Shown here: positions 35,446 to 59,810 of the stretch, piece after piece
How the letters are laid out: the number at the start of each line of letters is the position of its first letter
Position numbering within the stretch: the first letter of the stretch is position 1
Assembly: GCF_901709675.1 (NCBI RefSeq)
Contig: NC_051094.1
Coordinates: 684,001 to 748,000 of the forward strand
Reading direction: 5' to 3'
DNA from: Syngnathus acus
Lineage: Eukaryota > Chordata > Actinopteri > Syngnathiformes > Syngnathidae
DNA: 64,000 nt
Translations under genes and position numbers: made by a program
The notes under the pieces: generated by a model
The model's input: the letters and a program-made list of their open reading frames with translations, nothing else
What the model was told of the DNA's origin: nothing
Database searches by the model: none

Positions 35446-38400
35446 CTTCACTTTACACTTTATAGATTACATGAGAATAAAGTTGTAGCAATACAAGGAT
35501 CTTGTAACCTTAAACTAGTAAACTAGTTGCTATAACGATGAGTGGATGTCATCATCGGTCCGAGACCAGCAGGTGCTGTCGTTTTATTGCGACGTGACGT
35601 TTATTAATTGTGTAACATAACGAAATATTTAGCACTTCTAGGAAGACGATGAAACAGATTTCAGCACCTTGTCGTTATTTCTTTGAATCAAATTGATTTG
35701 ACGAAACATCGACTATTTGTTTGCATTGTTAGATATCTTAAATACACACAGCAAGGACACACTCCTCATGATTCCAACAGTCAATTCAGCTCATTTTTTG
35801 GTCATCCTCTGGCTGCTAACCAGTTCAACTTTTAGACCTCTTTATGCAGCACTGAAACACATTTGATGGATGAACTTCAATCACTCATTTACACACTCCG
35901 GGGATAATTTCTTGGCGCTCATTCTCGCTTCCCTTCATAAACAGCCAAAGAAAACAGATTTAAAAAAAAAACCTTTCAATGCATGTTAACTCATGCTGTC
36001 GAGCACATAAGAATGATAGAAAGCCACAATAGCTCTTATCGCTGTTCATTTGACAACCACGGATCAAGGCAATCCAAGGCTGGATGTCTTTGAAGCCTTT
36101 TTTTAATTTGTTTCCCCGCCTCGACAAGGAAACAGAGACAGACGTTCGCCGCGACGTTGAGCGCAATGAGGTGTGTGTGCGCGAGACAATTTCAAAATGT
36201 AAACAAAGGCATTCACAAGCGGCCATGCACATCTGCCTCCATCGGCAGATATTCCTCCCCGGCTTTTTCCAGCGCCCAAATACTGCGAGCATGCCCGCAC
36301 ATAAATTCATCTCGTTGGCTATCCTATCATCACCTGTGAATTCATGCTAGCCGCCTGGGATGATGATTGCCCGAGTTGTGTAGAAGTGCTACAGAAGAGT
36401 TGAGAAAGAATGACACAGTTGGACTGGACCATTTTGACCTCGGATCACCTTAATTGTTTGGGAAATGTTGATAACTCAGTTTAGTCTCTGTCTGGCCATA
36501 TTTGTTTGGAATTAAACAATGTACTTTCTGGAGTTTGGTTGTTGGCATGAAGCCGCAGGCAATTTCTGAGTAAACACTCGGTTCAAGTTATTTGGCATTG
36601 CCGACAAAAATATGCTTCTATTATTAGTACAACTCAAGAAATAAGAGTCTGTCACCAGTTGCCAACAAATGGTGTTGTTTCGCTTAACTGGTGACGTACT
36701 TAGATGCTATTGCTAGCCAGCTAGCTGTCGAAATAGCGTGGCGTGTTCTCACGTGTTTTTTTATTTTTTTTTATTAATCGCCCGTTCTTGCCAACTTTAC
36801 GCTTATCTACTAGAAATCAACTTCATGTGCTGTTTAACATGAAGTACATTTCTGTTTTAGCAGAAATAAATGAAATAGTGACACATGTAGCTAGCGCAAG
36901 TAAGCCATTGATTGACTCCATGTTGGGGTATTGACTGAAATGCACAAAAATAATTGAAGAAATTACCAACGCTTAAGCACCGTACATATATGTACAATAA
37001 AAGTTACACAACAAAATAACAACACAATAAGTCTGCAGTCTGCAATTGAGCCCTCTATTGTCGCCGAAATGTTTTTGTCGGTTCAGAATTAGGTCAATAG
37101 CAGCCCAGACAGTCATTATCTGTGTCCACCTGCTTCCACCACAACTTAAGCATTCCTCCTGCCTTTATAGCTCCCACATCATCACGTTTTAATCCACTCT
37201 GGAATCCAATTCTCTTCGGTGTCGCATTGTCAGTCGAATTCCCCCTTAAATATAGTTCATAAATATTCATGCTACGAAGCCCCTGTTTGTGTCTAGAATC
37301 TAATGACACTATTTTTCATAGGAGACCGAGGGTTGAAATGCGGTCAGCGGATTAAAAGGTCGTCTGGTGTTTCATTTTTCCGAGCAAAAGTAGCTGCATC
37401 GGCGCTGCGGAACATGATAAGTCGAGGGGAGGACCGATTTCTGCGTGTGTGTGTGTGTGTTTATGAAAGGCACATGTGTATGTGCCCTCAAGATGCAACT
37501 GTGAAAGGTGTGACATTTAAGGTTCAGACATCATCGGTGCGATTAAGAGCTAGGAGAGTTTGGGTGCATGGATGCGGGGGCCGGTGGTCGGGGGGCTTGC
37601 TGTCAGGGATTTCCAGATGGTACACATGTGAGTGGGCGAGCTCAATCTCGACAAGGGCAGCTTTATCCAGTTTGTCCAGGGATTCATCTGCAGCTAGCTG
37701 TCCGAAGAGAAATGCGCCGCTTACCAGCTCATTATCAGGCTTTGGCCAAGCTGTGAACATTTGTATGCATAAGCGGGACTGGCGCACAATCAAGCCGCAT
37801 AGTATCGTTGAGTTCAGCTGGCTGGAAGTGGAAGCAGCCTGGGCGTTTGGGTTTACAACAACCGTGCGGGTACTGGAAAGAAATTCACTGAAAGAAATTC
37901 TCTCCGTCGAAACGAAAACAAGATGTGACGCATGACTGAATTGGAGCGGCCAACCCGTTTTATTTGCTACTGGTTTTGTCCTTTCCGCACATTTCCTTCA
38001 CAGTTCACATAATATTGACGGTGAAGTGAAGTTTTACTCAGATCTTTTCGCGGTTTCGAAAGCCCCAACCGAATAAGCCATATAAATGGCTTCTTTCTTT
38101 ACAACACATTTATCATGACTTTTTAAAATCCATTTTTCTTTTTTCTTTCCCCCAAGACCAACTCGATGACAGCACAGAAGCGAGAAAATAAAAGCACAGT
38201 GGGTGGAGACGGAGGGAAGATTTAGAACTCAAGCGGTATGTGGTACCGTACATCTTTTTTTCCCCCCCTGGCGAGTTACACGCCGTCCTGCTGTGATGAT
38301 TTCCACTATTTACAGAACTCGTGCATCCCACCTACACGCTAGCGTTGGAAACACCAACCAATCAGGCTGTTCCTCGGACCAGTCTAGTGTCAAAGGGTGA

Positions 38401-41400
38401 CAAAATGCTCTTTCGTCTACCTCCACACGACCCGGCCATCACGTCGGCTACAAATCATATCATCAATTAAATCAAGTGAAAGAAATGATTTATTTTCCAC
38501 CCTTGAATTAGCAATCAATCAAGAGTCAGTGACGTCTCATTAAAATGAGATGTGACCCTGAATCCTTCTTCCGTGACTAAACAGGTAAGCAAGGGAGAAG
38601 CAAAACCGTAGGGACGGCACGTGATATTTCTGCTTGCAGGCGACTCAGCGGGTAAGTTTCATCTCATACATTGTCCCTTTATTGGATTTGACAAGAAAGC
38701 AACGACTGCAGGTATTGATTCTGCCATTTCTTATGCTCAACTATGAATTCATTATAAAGTCTTTTCACACATAAACACATTCATCCTTTGTGAGCGCACC
38801 GCAGTGCCGTGCCAAATCCCGGCGTTATGTGCCATAAAAAAAAAAATCATGGCACATTAGAAGGCAGTTTACAATTTAGATTTATCCTCATCACGTCTTG
38901 ACGGCATCATCACGGCAGGTGGCTCACGATGGCTCGTAAAGAGCTCTCACGCGACACGCTTGGCACCGAAGCTACGAGCGCTCGTCTTTGTGCTAGCGCT
39001 AACGTGATAGCATATCTGGCTATACATTGTCATTATCCGGGCAATGAAAGCTCAGGGGACGTGTGGACATGTTTTGCGGGTAGCTTGCCAGAGACGGACA
39101 ATGAAAGGCCATCTGTGAAGAAGGTGTTTTGTTGGCGGGAGTAAATTGCTAGGCCAACACACCATGTTTTCTAGCTGCACTCATATGGGGAGGAGCTGAT
39201 AGCGTGGCTAACGTACAAAAATCAGTAAGGGTAGTTTTTATCCCTTGTTGGATAAATTCTTGACCTAATGTGCTGGCGTTTTCTTTGATTGAAAATCTGG
39301 CTTTGCTATTTCACAAGCTTGGATCGCTTTCTCCATTTTGTGCCCGAGCGGTTGCATGAACTTGACTCTCGGGCTAATGAAATTAGCGAGATTACACCTG
39401 TGTCTTGTCGCCTATTAAATCAACTACGGTCAATGAATTAAAATGATTTTCCTGGCGGCCCACTCGGTATAGCGTAGAGTAGGCCACGATTCGGTCGCTG
39501 ACATTTACTCATGCTGGCGTAGAAAGACGGACAGATGCAGATACGCGTCTGTCAGCTCGTCTCTGCGGGTGGCGAGCGGCGTGAAGATGAATGGCATTCA
39601 TATTTTGCCCTGCTTCCAAATTGTTCCCAGTAGCTCCTTAGCAGAAAGAGGTTAGAGCAATTTAACCTCTTCTCAGTCTCCGCTCAAGCCACCTTGGACC
39701 AGATCCAGCGGCAGTTAGAATGATTACACGGAGAAAAATGCATAAATCATACTTTGTCAATTGAGATTTGGCTCCCCCAATCCCAGCCAGTCTAGCCTTC
39801 GTCGGCTCGGCAATTTACATTGATTCACAAAGGCAAGTACAATTCGCAACGGGCACAATGGGTCTGTTTAGCCTCTCGATTGTTCGTTCAGGAGCCAATT
39901 AGGATGCGCGGTATTTTCAACGCTCTTGCGGCTGCTGTGATTTGCATGTTATAAATGTCTGTCTTTTCCCGCTAAGTTCTCACAGTGAGACGAGTGAGCT
40001 GCATAATATTGTCTCCTGTGTGCAAGCATCTTTTTCATCACAGCACACCTCCCGTCTTTCGGATGGGGGTGGGGGTGGGACGCAACCGGATCCGAGATTC
40101 CTCATTGAGCCAATTAAGCCGATGGGTAGCCGCTGTGCTGGCGCAAGCATATGTTGATAATCTCATTAGAAAATACGCTTCCTAATTCTGCTCATTGGTA
40201 TTCCAAAACCAACTGTGAGAGGCAGGGGCGGAGCTATGTGGTGGCCAGTGGGGGCAGTGGCCAACCTGGGAACATTTTTTGATAAATGTGATTCTGCAGT
40301 GCGGATAACACTGGCCAACAGTGGAATTTGGTGAAATTGGGAGGTGCTTTTGTAGCAATGAAGCAGAAGGTGAGAGGCGCGAGTCTCAGCGATGCCACAC
40401 GGTGGGAGATGCTCGTTGACTACACATTGCTAATTAAGGATGATTTAAAGGTGTGCTTTCGTCGGCCTCGTGATGAAAAGTTACTGGCAAATGGAGATGG
40501 ATGGAGCCACGCAAAAAGCCTAACGCCACTTCGGTGGAACCAAAGGCAAAAAACTGGAAAAACACTGCAGAAGAAATGCTTTGATGGCAATTCCTGCTGT
40601 ATGTTGACATCACGATGTCACTTTTATTTGTGCGATGAAAATGGGTAGCGGCTGGTAGTCTAGTTGCTAAGCAACCCTGTATAGAAGTTATTGATACTGG
40701 CCAAGATGCTGTATGGCTTTATTGTTCCGCCAAGCATGTCGAACGATGCCCTTCTGATGATCAGCTCTGACGGGTTTCAAATGAATACTCACGTGAAGGT
40801 TAAAAATGTGGCAAGAAAGCAAAAAAAAAAAAAATGCTGAATGGCTAAAACAGTATGACGGGAAAGACAAGTCAAGAATGAGTAGCGTGTCACATATTTC
40901 CCAAGATGACAACGGCGAAGATTCACATGCTAATCAGATATTCACACGACTTGAACCTGCGCATGCTTTCATGCTGTGTAGCAACACACAAAGCCTCCAT
41001 TCACACGCTAAGCAACCGGCTGATCATGGCTGAGCACGCACAGTGACTGTCACAGCATCCGGCACGGCTGGTCAAATTGGCTACGAGAAAATAAAGTGCA
41101 GTGCAGGTTGGAAAAAAAAACATACCAGAATCATTTTGACAACAATATGTCAATTGTGTTCAAGCAGCAGAGAACGCAAGAGCCCTCCATATGGAGACAA
41201 GCTTCTTAAAGATATCGAATAATATTCATGAGAGTGCTACGAAGCATAAATATGCCTTCGCAAGACAAGAAATGCGTTTAAATATAATGGCATGATTTAT
41301 GCACATGATGTCTTAGTGGATAAACGCCTTTGGCATCAAGCGACAAGACGGCGACTAACTTTTAAAAGATGCGATAAATAATATACTACTACATCGATAT

Positions 41401-44400
41401 GCAGCCGGGGTGAATTGCACTGAAGATGAGAGCCAAAAAAAAAAAAAAAGCAATAATGAGTTATATTGAGTATTAATGCCGTATTTATTCGTTCTATTTC
41501 AAAGTTAATGCAATCTTTTACTGGTCTGCAAGTTTTCTTCCATTTTTCCAAAAAACGGTACTTGAAATAGAGTGGCGGGCTATGTCTAAATCCTGACACT
41601 GGAGTCAAAGCCATTACATTGAAGTGAGTGAGGCGAAATGAGGCAAATTTTACCCAAGAAGCTCTCACGGGGTTTGATGGCCCTTGACATCAAACATTCA
41701 CACTCTCACCGGGCGGCCGGGCGAGCTCAGTCAGCCATAAGCCATCAATCATGATTTGTCGGCAACTCGTGCCACTGGGCTTCACCTTCTCACTCCATCT
41801 GTATGGATATAAATGACTCTTTTTGTTCTGCCAATACATTTTACCCACTAAACTGCACGCTAAGTGATGAAAACGCTTTTGTCTTACTTGGAGACCTGAG
41901 CCCAAGACAGAATGAAGAATGGATGGGCTCGAAGGTAAATGCAGCACTTGAGCTTTTGCCTATTTTGACAGTCCCAATGTGTTTTTCCAGCATGTTCTAC
42001 CGAGCCACATTTGTACTCCTCCCGGGGATACAAGCGTTCTTCTTGTTTGTCTCTCGTCAAAATGAGGTAGGCCAATCACCTTTGCTGGCTTCCGAGTGAC
42101 GCAATTCCCAGAAGGCTTGCTGGCGGAGCGGCGGATACCAGCCCGTGGGCTCTTGCCGGCAGGAGATGAGAAGAGCGGCTCGCAGTGTGGGGGCGCCACA
42201 TTGGGGGGGGGTGTAACTGTTGACTGTCGATGTGGACTGATGTTAGACAAAAATGTTTTCTCCCTACCCACTGAGACGTTTATCTTCCTTTGCAGATGCA
42301 AATATACTGGAGAAGCACAAACAAGAAGCACAGTTGGTGCCCCGGGTGAGGACATTTGTATGAGGTCCCTCCATTTTTTTTCCAACGGGTGGTACGAATG
42401 GTAGATTTTGCATTTGAGGACAGGAACATTTCTGTTCTTGATACACTTGTGTCTGGTGTATTGCCCAGTTTTACTGCCCACTCTAAATGTTCAATGGGAA
42501 TGTTTGCAAGGAGCTGCTGTAGGCCACAGCTCACACCCAGATGCTCACACACATACTATAAGTGGCCCAAATTCAACTCCAGCTCCTGACGTCCCTCACA
42601 AGACCACGCATACACATGGAACTCAAAAAGACGACCATACGTACAATAATTAAACTTTGACATACCGGTTTATTTCTTGATATTTTTACATTTTACATAA
42701 TATTATTTTATTTCTATTTATTAAAAATACTGGGGGGGCGGGCAAACAAATGAATGGGTTTGTGTGACAAAAGTGGCGAGATGAGTCACGAAAAATGGAG
42801 GTCATGAATATTTGAAATCATTTCAATGGGGAATTTATTTGAGAAGTAAATCAAGTAAATTGAGTTACAAGCTTGATCACGGAGCAGATTAGATACATAA
42901 GTCAATGTAGCGGTGTATTTGGAAGCCAAAGGCCTCTTTAATTAGGCTTGTATTTTATTTTATTGCTCAGTTTGCACAAATGGCACGCACCTTGTAACAT
43001 GCTAGACATGCACAGCCAGGCATTTTTCTCTTTCTTTTTTTTTTCCCCATTCAGCTGGAAGGGAAAGCAATTTGGCAGTGACACCGTAACTAAAAGCATT
43101 TCGGAAAACTAGAAAATAGATTGAATTAACATGCGGCGCACACTCCGTGACGAAGTGAATATTGAATGAGTCGAGTGTTCCCAAGTCAGCACGGGGCGAG
43201 GGGGGAAGCAGTCGAGAATTACGTTTCATCAAAATGATTGCTATGTACCGGTGGTATGGAGTCGGGCATGTTGATCATTGTGAAAATCACTGATGTATGA
43301 GATACGTTTTGCATTTAAGCAAGCTCTTTCAGTGTGATAGAAATGTAACGTATATTTCAACTCATTCACTGCCGACCAAGCTAAAATGGATCTTGAACGT
43401 CAATGGCAGTGAATGAGTTAAAAATGCATTTGTAGAAATCAAATCCCACCCAGCTTAAAAAGCGCCTTGTCTTCAGCCGAGTAAATAAAAAAACACCGAG
43501 TGACTGAGTTCCATTCTTCGCCAGCGCTGTTTGTGTAAAAACTTGTGTCACGCACGACTCAACGCCAATGACAACAACAGGGTGGATCACTGTCCGTTGT
43601 TCATTGTCAAAAGTTGTCAAACTGACACTTTCAGTCTTCTCACTTTGCTCCTCTCTCTCTTGCACGCAGATACTGTGCTCAGTTGCTCTGCTATCAATCT
43701 GAATCATACCATTCACTTTAATAAAAAGTTATTCAGACGTCAATTTACGGTCAACCAAATGACCTTTGCCGATTTACGATGCGCAGGTCGCAAAAGTGTG
43801 CGCTTGCTGGAGCGAGCCATCGTCTCATTTCAAACCGCATCGCAAACGAGATCATTTTAAGCACATTAAAATTGGATAACTAGAACACACAGATTGAATT
43901 TCCCGGCAGACGTGGAACGAGCGCAACGGTGAAATGAATGCCGTTAATAGCGGTTGTATCAGATCCAATGCAAATAAGCCATTGATGGGAGCAATGTGAC
44001 TCCAGGGAGCTGGCAGGGCGCCAAGTTCAATTGAATGACATTTTTCAAGATGGCTTACAACGAGGTTAGGACCCGCACTTAAAACGACCACCGTTAGAAC
44101 GATCAGTCCGTGTCGACTTAGTGAGTCGAAGACTTGTCTTTAATGAAGACAAAGCTGCGCATTTAAATCGTTGATAACTGCAGTGTGGGGAAGCTTCACT
44201 CTTGTACAATGTAACTGAAGGCAATGCTTGAGTAAAAAAAAAAAACATTTAAAATATAATAATAATATAATAATATATTGCATATTTATATGAATGATTA
44301 TATGTATATATCAATAAAAACATTTATAATAATAATAAGATTAATTAAGTATAAAGTTTTTGAAAAATACATTCATATTTTTCTTCCGTATACATCTTAA

Positions 44401-46190
44401 CGGTTAAATTGTGAGCAAATTCCGGTCTGGCACGTTGGCCTTGGACGAATTCGGCGCTCTTTCACTTCTTTAATAGTGTTCAAAATTCGTCGCTGCGTTG
44501 CGCTTTTGCCAACCTGCGATGATTCCGTGCTTCCTGCGGGCCATACGAGCGATGAATCACAAATGAGTGAAAACAGAACGAAGGCAGTCGGAGCTCAGTG
44601 TCGCCGTGTCACCTCGGCTCGACGGTTGCTTCCAAGCAGCTTAGATAGATGGCAGACATTGTGGGAAACAGCTCTGTTGCAAGAATATCTGGAACGATAT
44701 TCCTCAGTTACCAGTACTGCCAATGAACACGTGAGATGAATCTTGTCACGTCTTCTCTTCCATTCACGCCCGCTCTACTTTGCGAGGCCCGTTTAAATGG
44801 TGATTCGCAACGCCCGGCCGGCTTAGGCCGAGCGATGGTGCGCAAAAGACACCGACGGCTGCGTTGGCGCCCTCTAAACGGCACGGCGGCGTCTTAATTC
44901 CCTCAATTTTGCCGAGCGTATTGAATGTCTCGCCGTATTTAAGCACAACAGGAAGTGATTTGCAACGTCCCCCCCCCCGCCCCGAGAGCATTAAACGCTG
45001 ACAACCACGGCGAATACCTGATGTACTTAGCCAAAGTAGCAAACAACCTACAGCCCTCCCCGTGTCAGCGCTTGAAAAAAGCCATTTTGCTTAATCCGTG
45101 CTTCATTGAACTTGGTAGGGATTTGCAAAATGAAGTCAACCACTAATCGTTATTTTGAAACATTTCACATGTATATATATATATACACATGTTGGGTCAA
45201 TATCTCCGTTTCCAACCTCCAATTCGGCAAATGAGAAAAATCATCCGCGTGTTGAATGCACGCCACGCCGTGTTGTCTGATGGCAAAAGGGACATGTTTT
45301 CTTTTTCACGCCAAGTGACGCCGTCACATTCCCCGCATCACAGTGCTGCCATAGCCGGATAGCTGTCTTTTAATCTGGGATTTTGATGCTCTAATCTGTC
45401 TGGCATATGGTTCTCGGGATAAATCAGACAAGCTCCACTCAGTGGAGATATCAACGTGCCTTTGCCTCAGCGGTTCAAAACTAGGAGTTGCAATTCTGTT
45501 GAAATCCATTCATTGGTGAATGCACAGTTTGTTTTTCTTTAGATGTCATCTTGCCAGAGATCTTTTCTGTATTCATCTTATAGATGTCATAGACCTCTGG
45601 AGCACAACATTAACTTGTGAGGCGCAATTCGAAAATTCTATCTCTTGTGAGATACGAGGATATTTTGCCAGAATCCCCGGTGATGCAAAATCGAGCAGAT
45701 TATTGTACAAATCTACATTCGGAGGTATAGCTTTGGAATACCTGTCGTCTCATGGCATGGTTGACTCCATATAGCCATTCATTTAAATATCCTCACCGCG
45801 AAGAAGTCTTAATTTCCCAAGATACTACCGAGGTAAAAAAAAACACACCACATCATCAATCACAGCAATCCAGCTGCAGCACCTCTGCTTTGACTTACTT
45901 TATTGTCTGCTCGCTGGAGACCCCCAAGCCCCGCCCCCCTCTTAAGAGACGATTATGTAACACGGTCTCTGCCGGTTTCCGCTACAATTTGTAATAGTGG
46001 CGATGGCATTTCTTAACATGCCTAAATGCCATCCTAATTATCTTGGAAAGAGACTCTAATAGTATTAATAGAGTATTCCAAGTGTCAATGTTTTCAGATT
46101 CTTGAAAAGTCAGAAAGTCTGTGTGTGGACTGTCATTTATCAGGAAGAAACATTTTGCACCAGTGTTTATCTTTTGGTTAGTGTCTGTCT
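35446..46190. other. Gene desert, part 2
   Basis: Mostly unique sequence with no splice-supported exon found. A 90-codon minus frame at 37524-37793 has protein-like composition but no recognised homology. A 61-bp inverted repeat lies at 43359-43419, and AT-rich low-complexity sequence at 44250-44370. Parts of 39500-40160 and 41690-41800 look like constrained non-coding DNA (inference). Confidence 0.35.
43359..43419. repeat. Short inverted repeat (aactcattcactgcc)
   Basis: Arms 43359-43373 and 43405-43419 are perfect 15-nt reverse complements around a 31-nt core containing 'gaacgtcaat'. It resembles a small palindromic element that I recall from percomorph genomes. The segment at 22492-22555 (ctctgccaatgacggctata ... 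aggagtta) looks like a diverged relative. Confidence 0.6.
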
Positions 46191-46294
46191 GTCCGTCCTT
46201 CCTTCCTTCCTTCCTTCCTTCCTTCCTTCCTTCCTTCCTTCCTTCCTTCCTTCCTTCCTTCCTTCCTTCCTTCCTTCCTTCCTTCCTTCCTTCC
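46191..46294. repeat. (CTTC)n microsatellite
   Basis: About 25 uninterrupted cttc units. Phe-Leu-Pro-Ser and Lys-Glu-Gly-Arg repeat frames over it are artefacts. Confidence 0.96.
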
Positions 46295-56021
<9,727 letters not shown>

Positions 56022-59000
56022 GTCTATCAAATGATCACTTCTTCAATATTCCAAAGAAATCACAATGTCCCAACACTGTTGAGCTATTTTTCAAACAGGC
56101 ACGCGGGCTTCTGCTTTTGTTTTTCTTGCCGTGACGTGCGCAAATCAGAGGCTGAGCTGCACTGTGTTTGTTTACGGAGGCTTCCGATTCATGAAAATTC
56201 GAGTCGGGAATTTTGGATCGCATCGCTTGTAATGCACTCGAGTCTCGTACTTAACTTCTAATAGCCTGCGACTAAAATCAAATCAGGACTTTTACTCCAG
56301 ACAAAAGTTGAAATGATGCCCGCCTGCCGTACTGCTTCTTCGGAGAGTGATCCATCTCTTTTTGAGGCTCGCAGAAGGCGGGTTTAAGGGTCACATATGT
56401 GCTGACATGACTCATGGAGTGTACCTATTTTTGACAGCAGTGCCATAAATCACTCTTGCTGAGTTCTGCCCTGCACTTTTCAACATTTTAGGGCAGCTCC
56501 TTCAAATTCTAACCCATCAAGGGGATGATTTACTATTTCATGAATTGCCATCTTATTGTCTCCGTTATTAGTCATACCGTACTCGATACATTCTTGATTA
56601 GCAACTTGGTACGTTCAAACGTACTTAATGGCCGTCTATCTTTATTTGTGTCCTGCAATTTGGCAATCTGTCCAGACTTTAGTTTTTGCCCAAAAATGAT
56701 TGATTGGTCATTTCTACAAATTTTCAAGATGTATATTCAAGTGATAGCTGCACACACGCAAAAAAAGAAATAAAACCGTATTGAACACAACGTATGAGTT
56801 GAGGCCTACTTTTGTTTACCAGACAATATTTCCGATAAAAACGGAAGAGTTGTGCAAACCCCACGTGCAGATTCCCAATAATCTTCTAGGAATAGCATGT
56901 TTTTCTTGGTGGGTTAATCGTCATGTAGCCACCATCGTTTACTGTCAGAGAGCAATCTTGATCTCCACGGAGTGCAATCTTAATATCCTCTTTTGTTAAG
57001 CTTAGAGGGGGGAAAAAAAAAATCTTGGTGAGATTGATTTATGTATTATCACACAATCGCAATATCTCCCTGGTAGGATTCTGCAGCAGACTGCATCTCA
57101 AAACATGATAGCATGTATACATCCAAGTACTGGCCTGATCCCATTATATGATCTGGCGTAGCAGTGGTCACATTTGAAACTAAAAACAGGACTCCAGCAA
57201 ATAGACGGTTACTAAATCACACCATCCCATTACAACTCTAACGAAATGATGACGCCAGACAGGAATTGTTACTAAAAATAAAGCAAATCTGATGTTCACT
57301 GAGGTTTTGCCAATAATACCAGAAAAGAACGAGACGGGGAAAAAAAAGAACCTAAGCTTGTAATCCAATCTGAATCCGAGATTTCAGCGTGTGAACAAAG
57401 CGCAGCCTGGCAGGAAATCATAAACAACCTTAAGACTGTGTAATTCCATAGGTGGGATTCCGTTGTAGAATCGGATTTGAACCAAACTACTCGTGCTCCA
57501 CTTTTGAGATTGTCAACATGACGTGCACAATGACGTCTTTTTTTTTTTTTAATTAACCCGGACGGACAAATTGTTCCGTTATATGTGCCTAACCCAGGGA
57601 GGCAAATTAGACATAATAGCGTGTCTGGAGTTGTGTGCTTTCAAACGCAACGGCCACACACTGTTAAACAAGGACTCATAAATCCTTCGTCTTCTTCATG
57701 AATAAATAATATTAAATGTAAGACTTGCAAGAGCCAAAGAACATCAAACAAAGATATGTGTAAAAAGGAATCGTTAGATGTTCCTGAGGCTTTTGTAAAA
57801 CATTGTCCAAACAGTCTAATAACTGACATTCAAGTTAATATTTTTGTGACTTTTATGCTAGAGGGGAAACCTGAATAAAATGATCATTTGGATGAAAAAT
57901 GGATATAGAGATATAGAGAACAATAAATAGTAGTAAACAATAGAGGATCAAGTACCAATCCCTGCGGGACACCGCAAGTGACATTGCGATACTCGGAGGT
58001 CATCTTTTTAATGACTGTCGGGTTGCATCCCAAGAGAGCAATACGATTTGTGGTTCAGGCGTGTCGATAACTATAAATATCTACGTTTCCATACCAACAC
58101 TCAGGCTAGCGCTATCCTAACTAGCCTATGTGTGTAAACCAAAAGCAGCTTGCTCAGATAAGAGGCAAAATCTTTTACTAGGACAATCTAGCTGCAATGG
58201 AGGCAAAGCAGGATCCGCTAACCTTTGGATCAGTTCATAGATAGCCAGCATATTGTAGTTGTTGCGCAATATCCGAGCCACTGCCAGCCTCGTTAATCTG
58301 GTGCCGTGCGTTTTTGTAGAACTCCTGGGAAGACAAAGCTAAAAAGCGAGGCGCATTTGTGACTCGTTTGCGTTCTGAAGGATACTCCAGCCTCGGTCAG
58401 TCTCTACTTTCCATTTTTCTACCTCATGGTAAACTGTGCAAAAGTCTTGGGCCACCACTAGATTTATTGTATGAATATAACGTCAGTGTGATGTTTTCAT
58501 CATGTGCAAAAGCAAATAAAACGAAACAGACTCATTTATGTTTCGATTGTCCATGTCAGGGTCCATTTTGGTACAATAAACACAAAGAATGGGAAATGAC
58601 TTGAAAACAAAACAAATCACATCTTGCAGCTGGCAGCCAATATACGTAGCTTGTGATTCATGCTAATTATAGAGCCGAATAAACAGATGTGATGACATCC
58701 TTATGTAATATGTTCAGCTCGATGACTTAAATTTCCGTCATTTACTGGGTTTGCAGATTTACAAGATCATTTCACTGCTGTTTTCACAAAGTTCGGACGG
58801 CGCCATTAAAGTGAGTTGAAATCATGACGGATGATTCCCGCATAGTTTTGTGTGACGGAAAGAAAAAGAAAAAAAAAGACAGAAGGAGGGAAGTCGTGCT
58901 TGACATGTGCGATGGGTGCCCGTATCGCCAGACAGACAAGAACAAATCCAATCGGCATGACACAGATGCACAAAGCCACGTTCATCCAAGCATCACTCTT

Positions 59001-59757
59001 CGTCTCCCCCCTCTGCGACTCTGACATGAAGACGGAAGCGCGAGAGAGAATCAAGGTCAGGCCTGTGCACGTGACTTTGCAGGAGAATGCATTTGCAAAG
59101 ACTCGCTCTGGACTCTGTGACAGACTCAAGGAAATAAAGCCTTGTCAAGCCAGCTGATGTATGACCATCGAAGACACATGCCGCACTTTCATGGCTCCCT
59201 CCCTCCTTAAAGCCAGCCGTGGCTGACGAGGTGTTTAATTCATGAGCCGCAGCTCCGCTCCGCCGTGCACCTTATTGCTGTTTGAACCCAATCAAGACGG
59301 GAAATAAAACCAGGAGCGCTAGCGCGCTAGTGAATCGGAATAATGACAGCCTAAATGAAAACAAGTCCACATTGGCTTCATTCTAATGAGTTAATGATGT
59401 TGAAGAGGGACAGCAGATGAAAAAACAAAAACCAATTTCATTACGGCTGCCGTGCTTCTGACCAAAGGGAGCTGTCACCCGACTGCGTTCTGACCCGGGC
59501 CGTAAGGGATAAATGACTCGAATGAGCGGGAGGCGGGAAAGAAGTGTCAACTTTCTGTCCTGTGAATCCACAAAAGAGGAAGAAATAAACAAAAGCGGAA
59601 CCAAGAGAGGAACGAATATATTTTTGTGATTGCCAGCTGTGAATGAATGAATGAATATTATCTTTTGCGAGCGTGAACTGAATTTTGCAGAAAATGTGGC
59701 TCTTCTGCCAAGAAATTCTACTAATAAATATTTGGGAATTTTTTGGGGCGAATATGC

Positions 59758-59810
59758 TGTAGTTGTAATATCACAGATTACCACTAGATGGCAGACATGA
59801 CTTAGTCGAA
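59758..59810 (+). repeat. Dispersed repeat with CTCF-like core, copy 2
   Basis: Reads gtagttgtaatatcacagat and then taccactagatggcagac, sharing agttgtaat and the CTCF-like core (59781-59793) with 52498-52560, in the same orientation. Confidence 0.45.

Noticed and set aside
37303-37935. 210-codon plus-strand frame
   Set aside because: Low-quality composition, crosses a TG run, no recognised domain and no splice context; the opposite-strand frame is noted separately as a weak candidate.
41960-42481. 173-codon minus-strand frame
   Set aside because: No recognisable motif and composition typical of chance frames.
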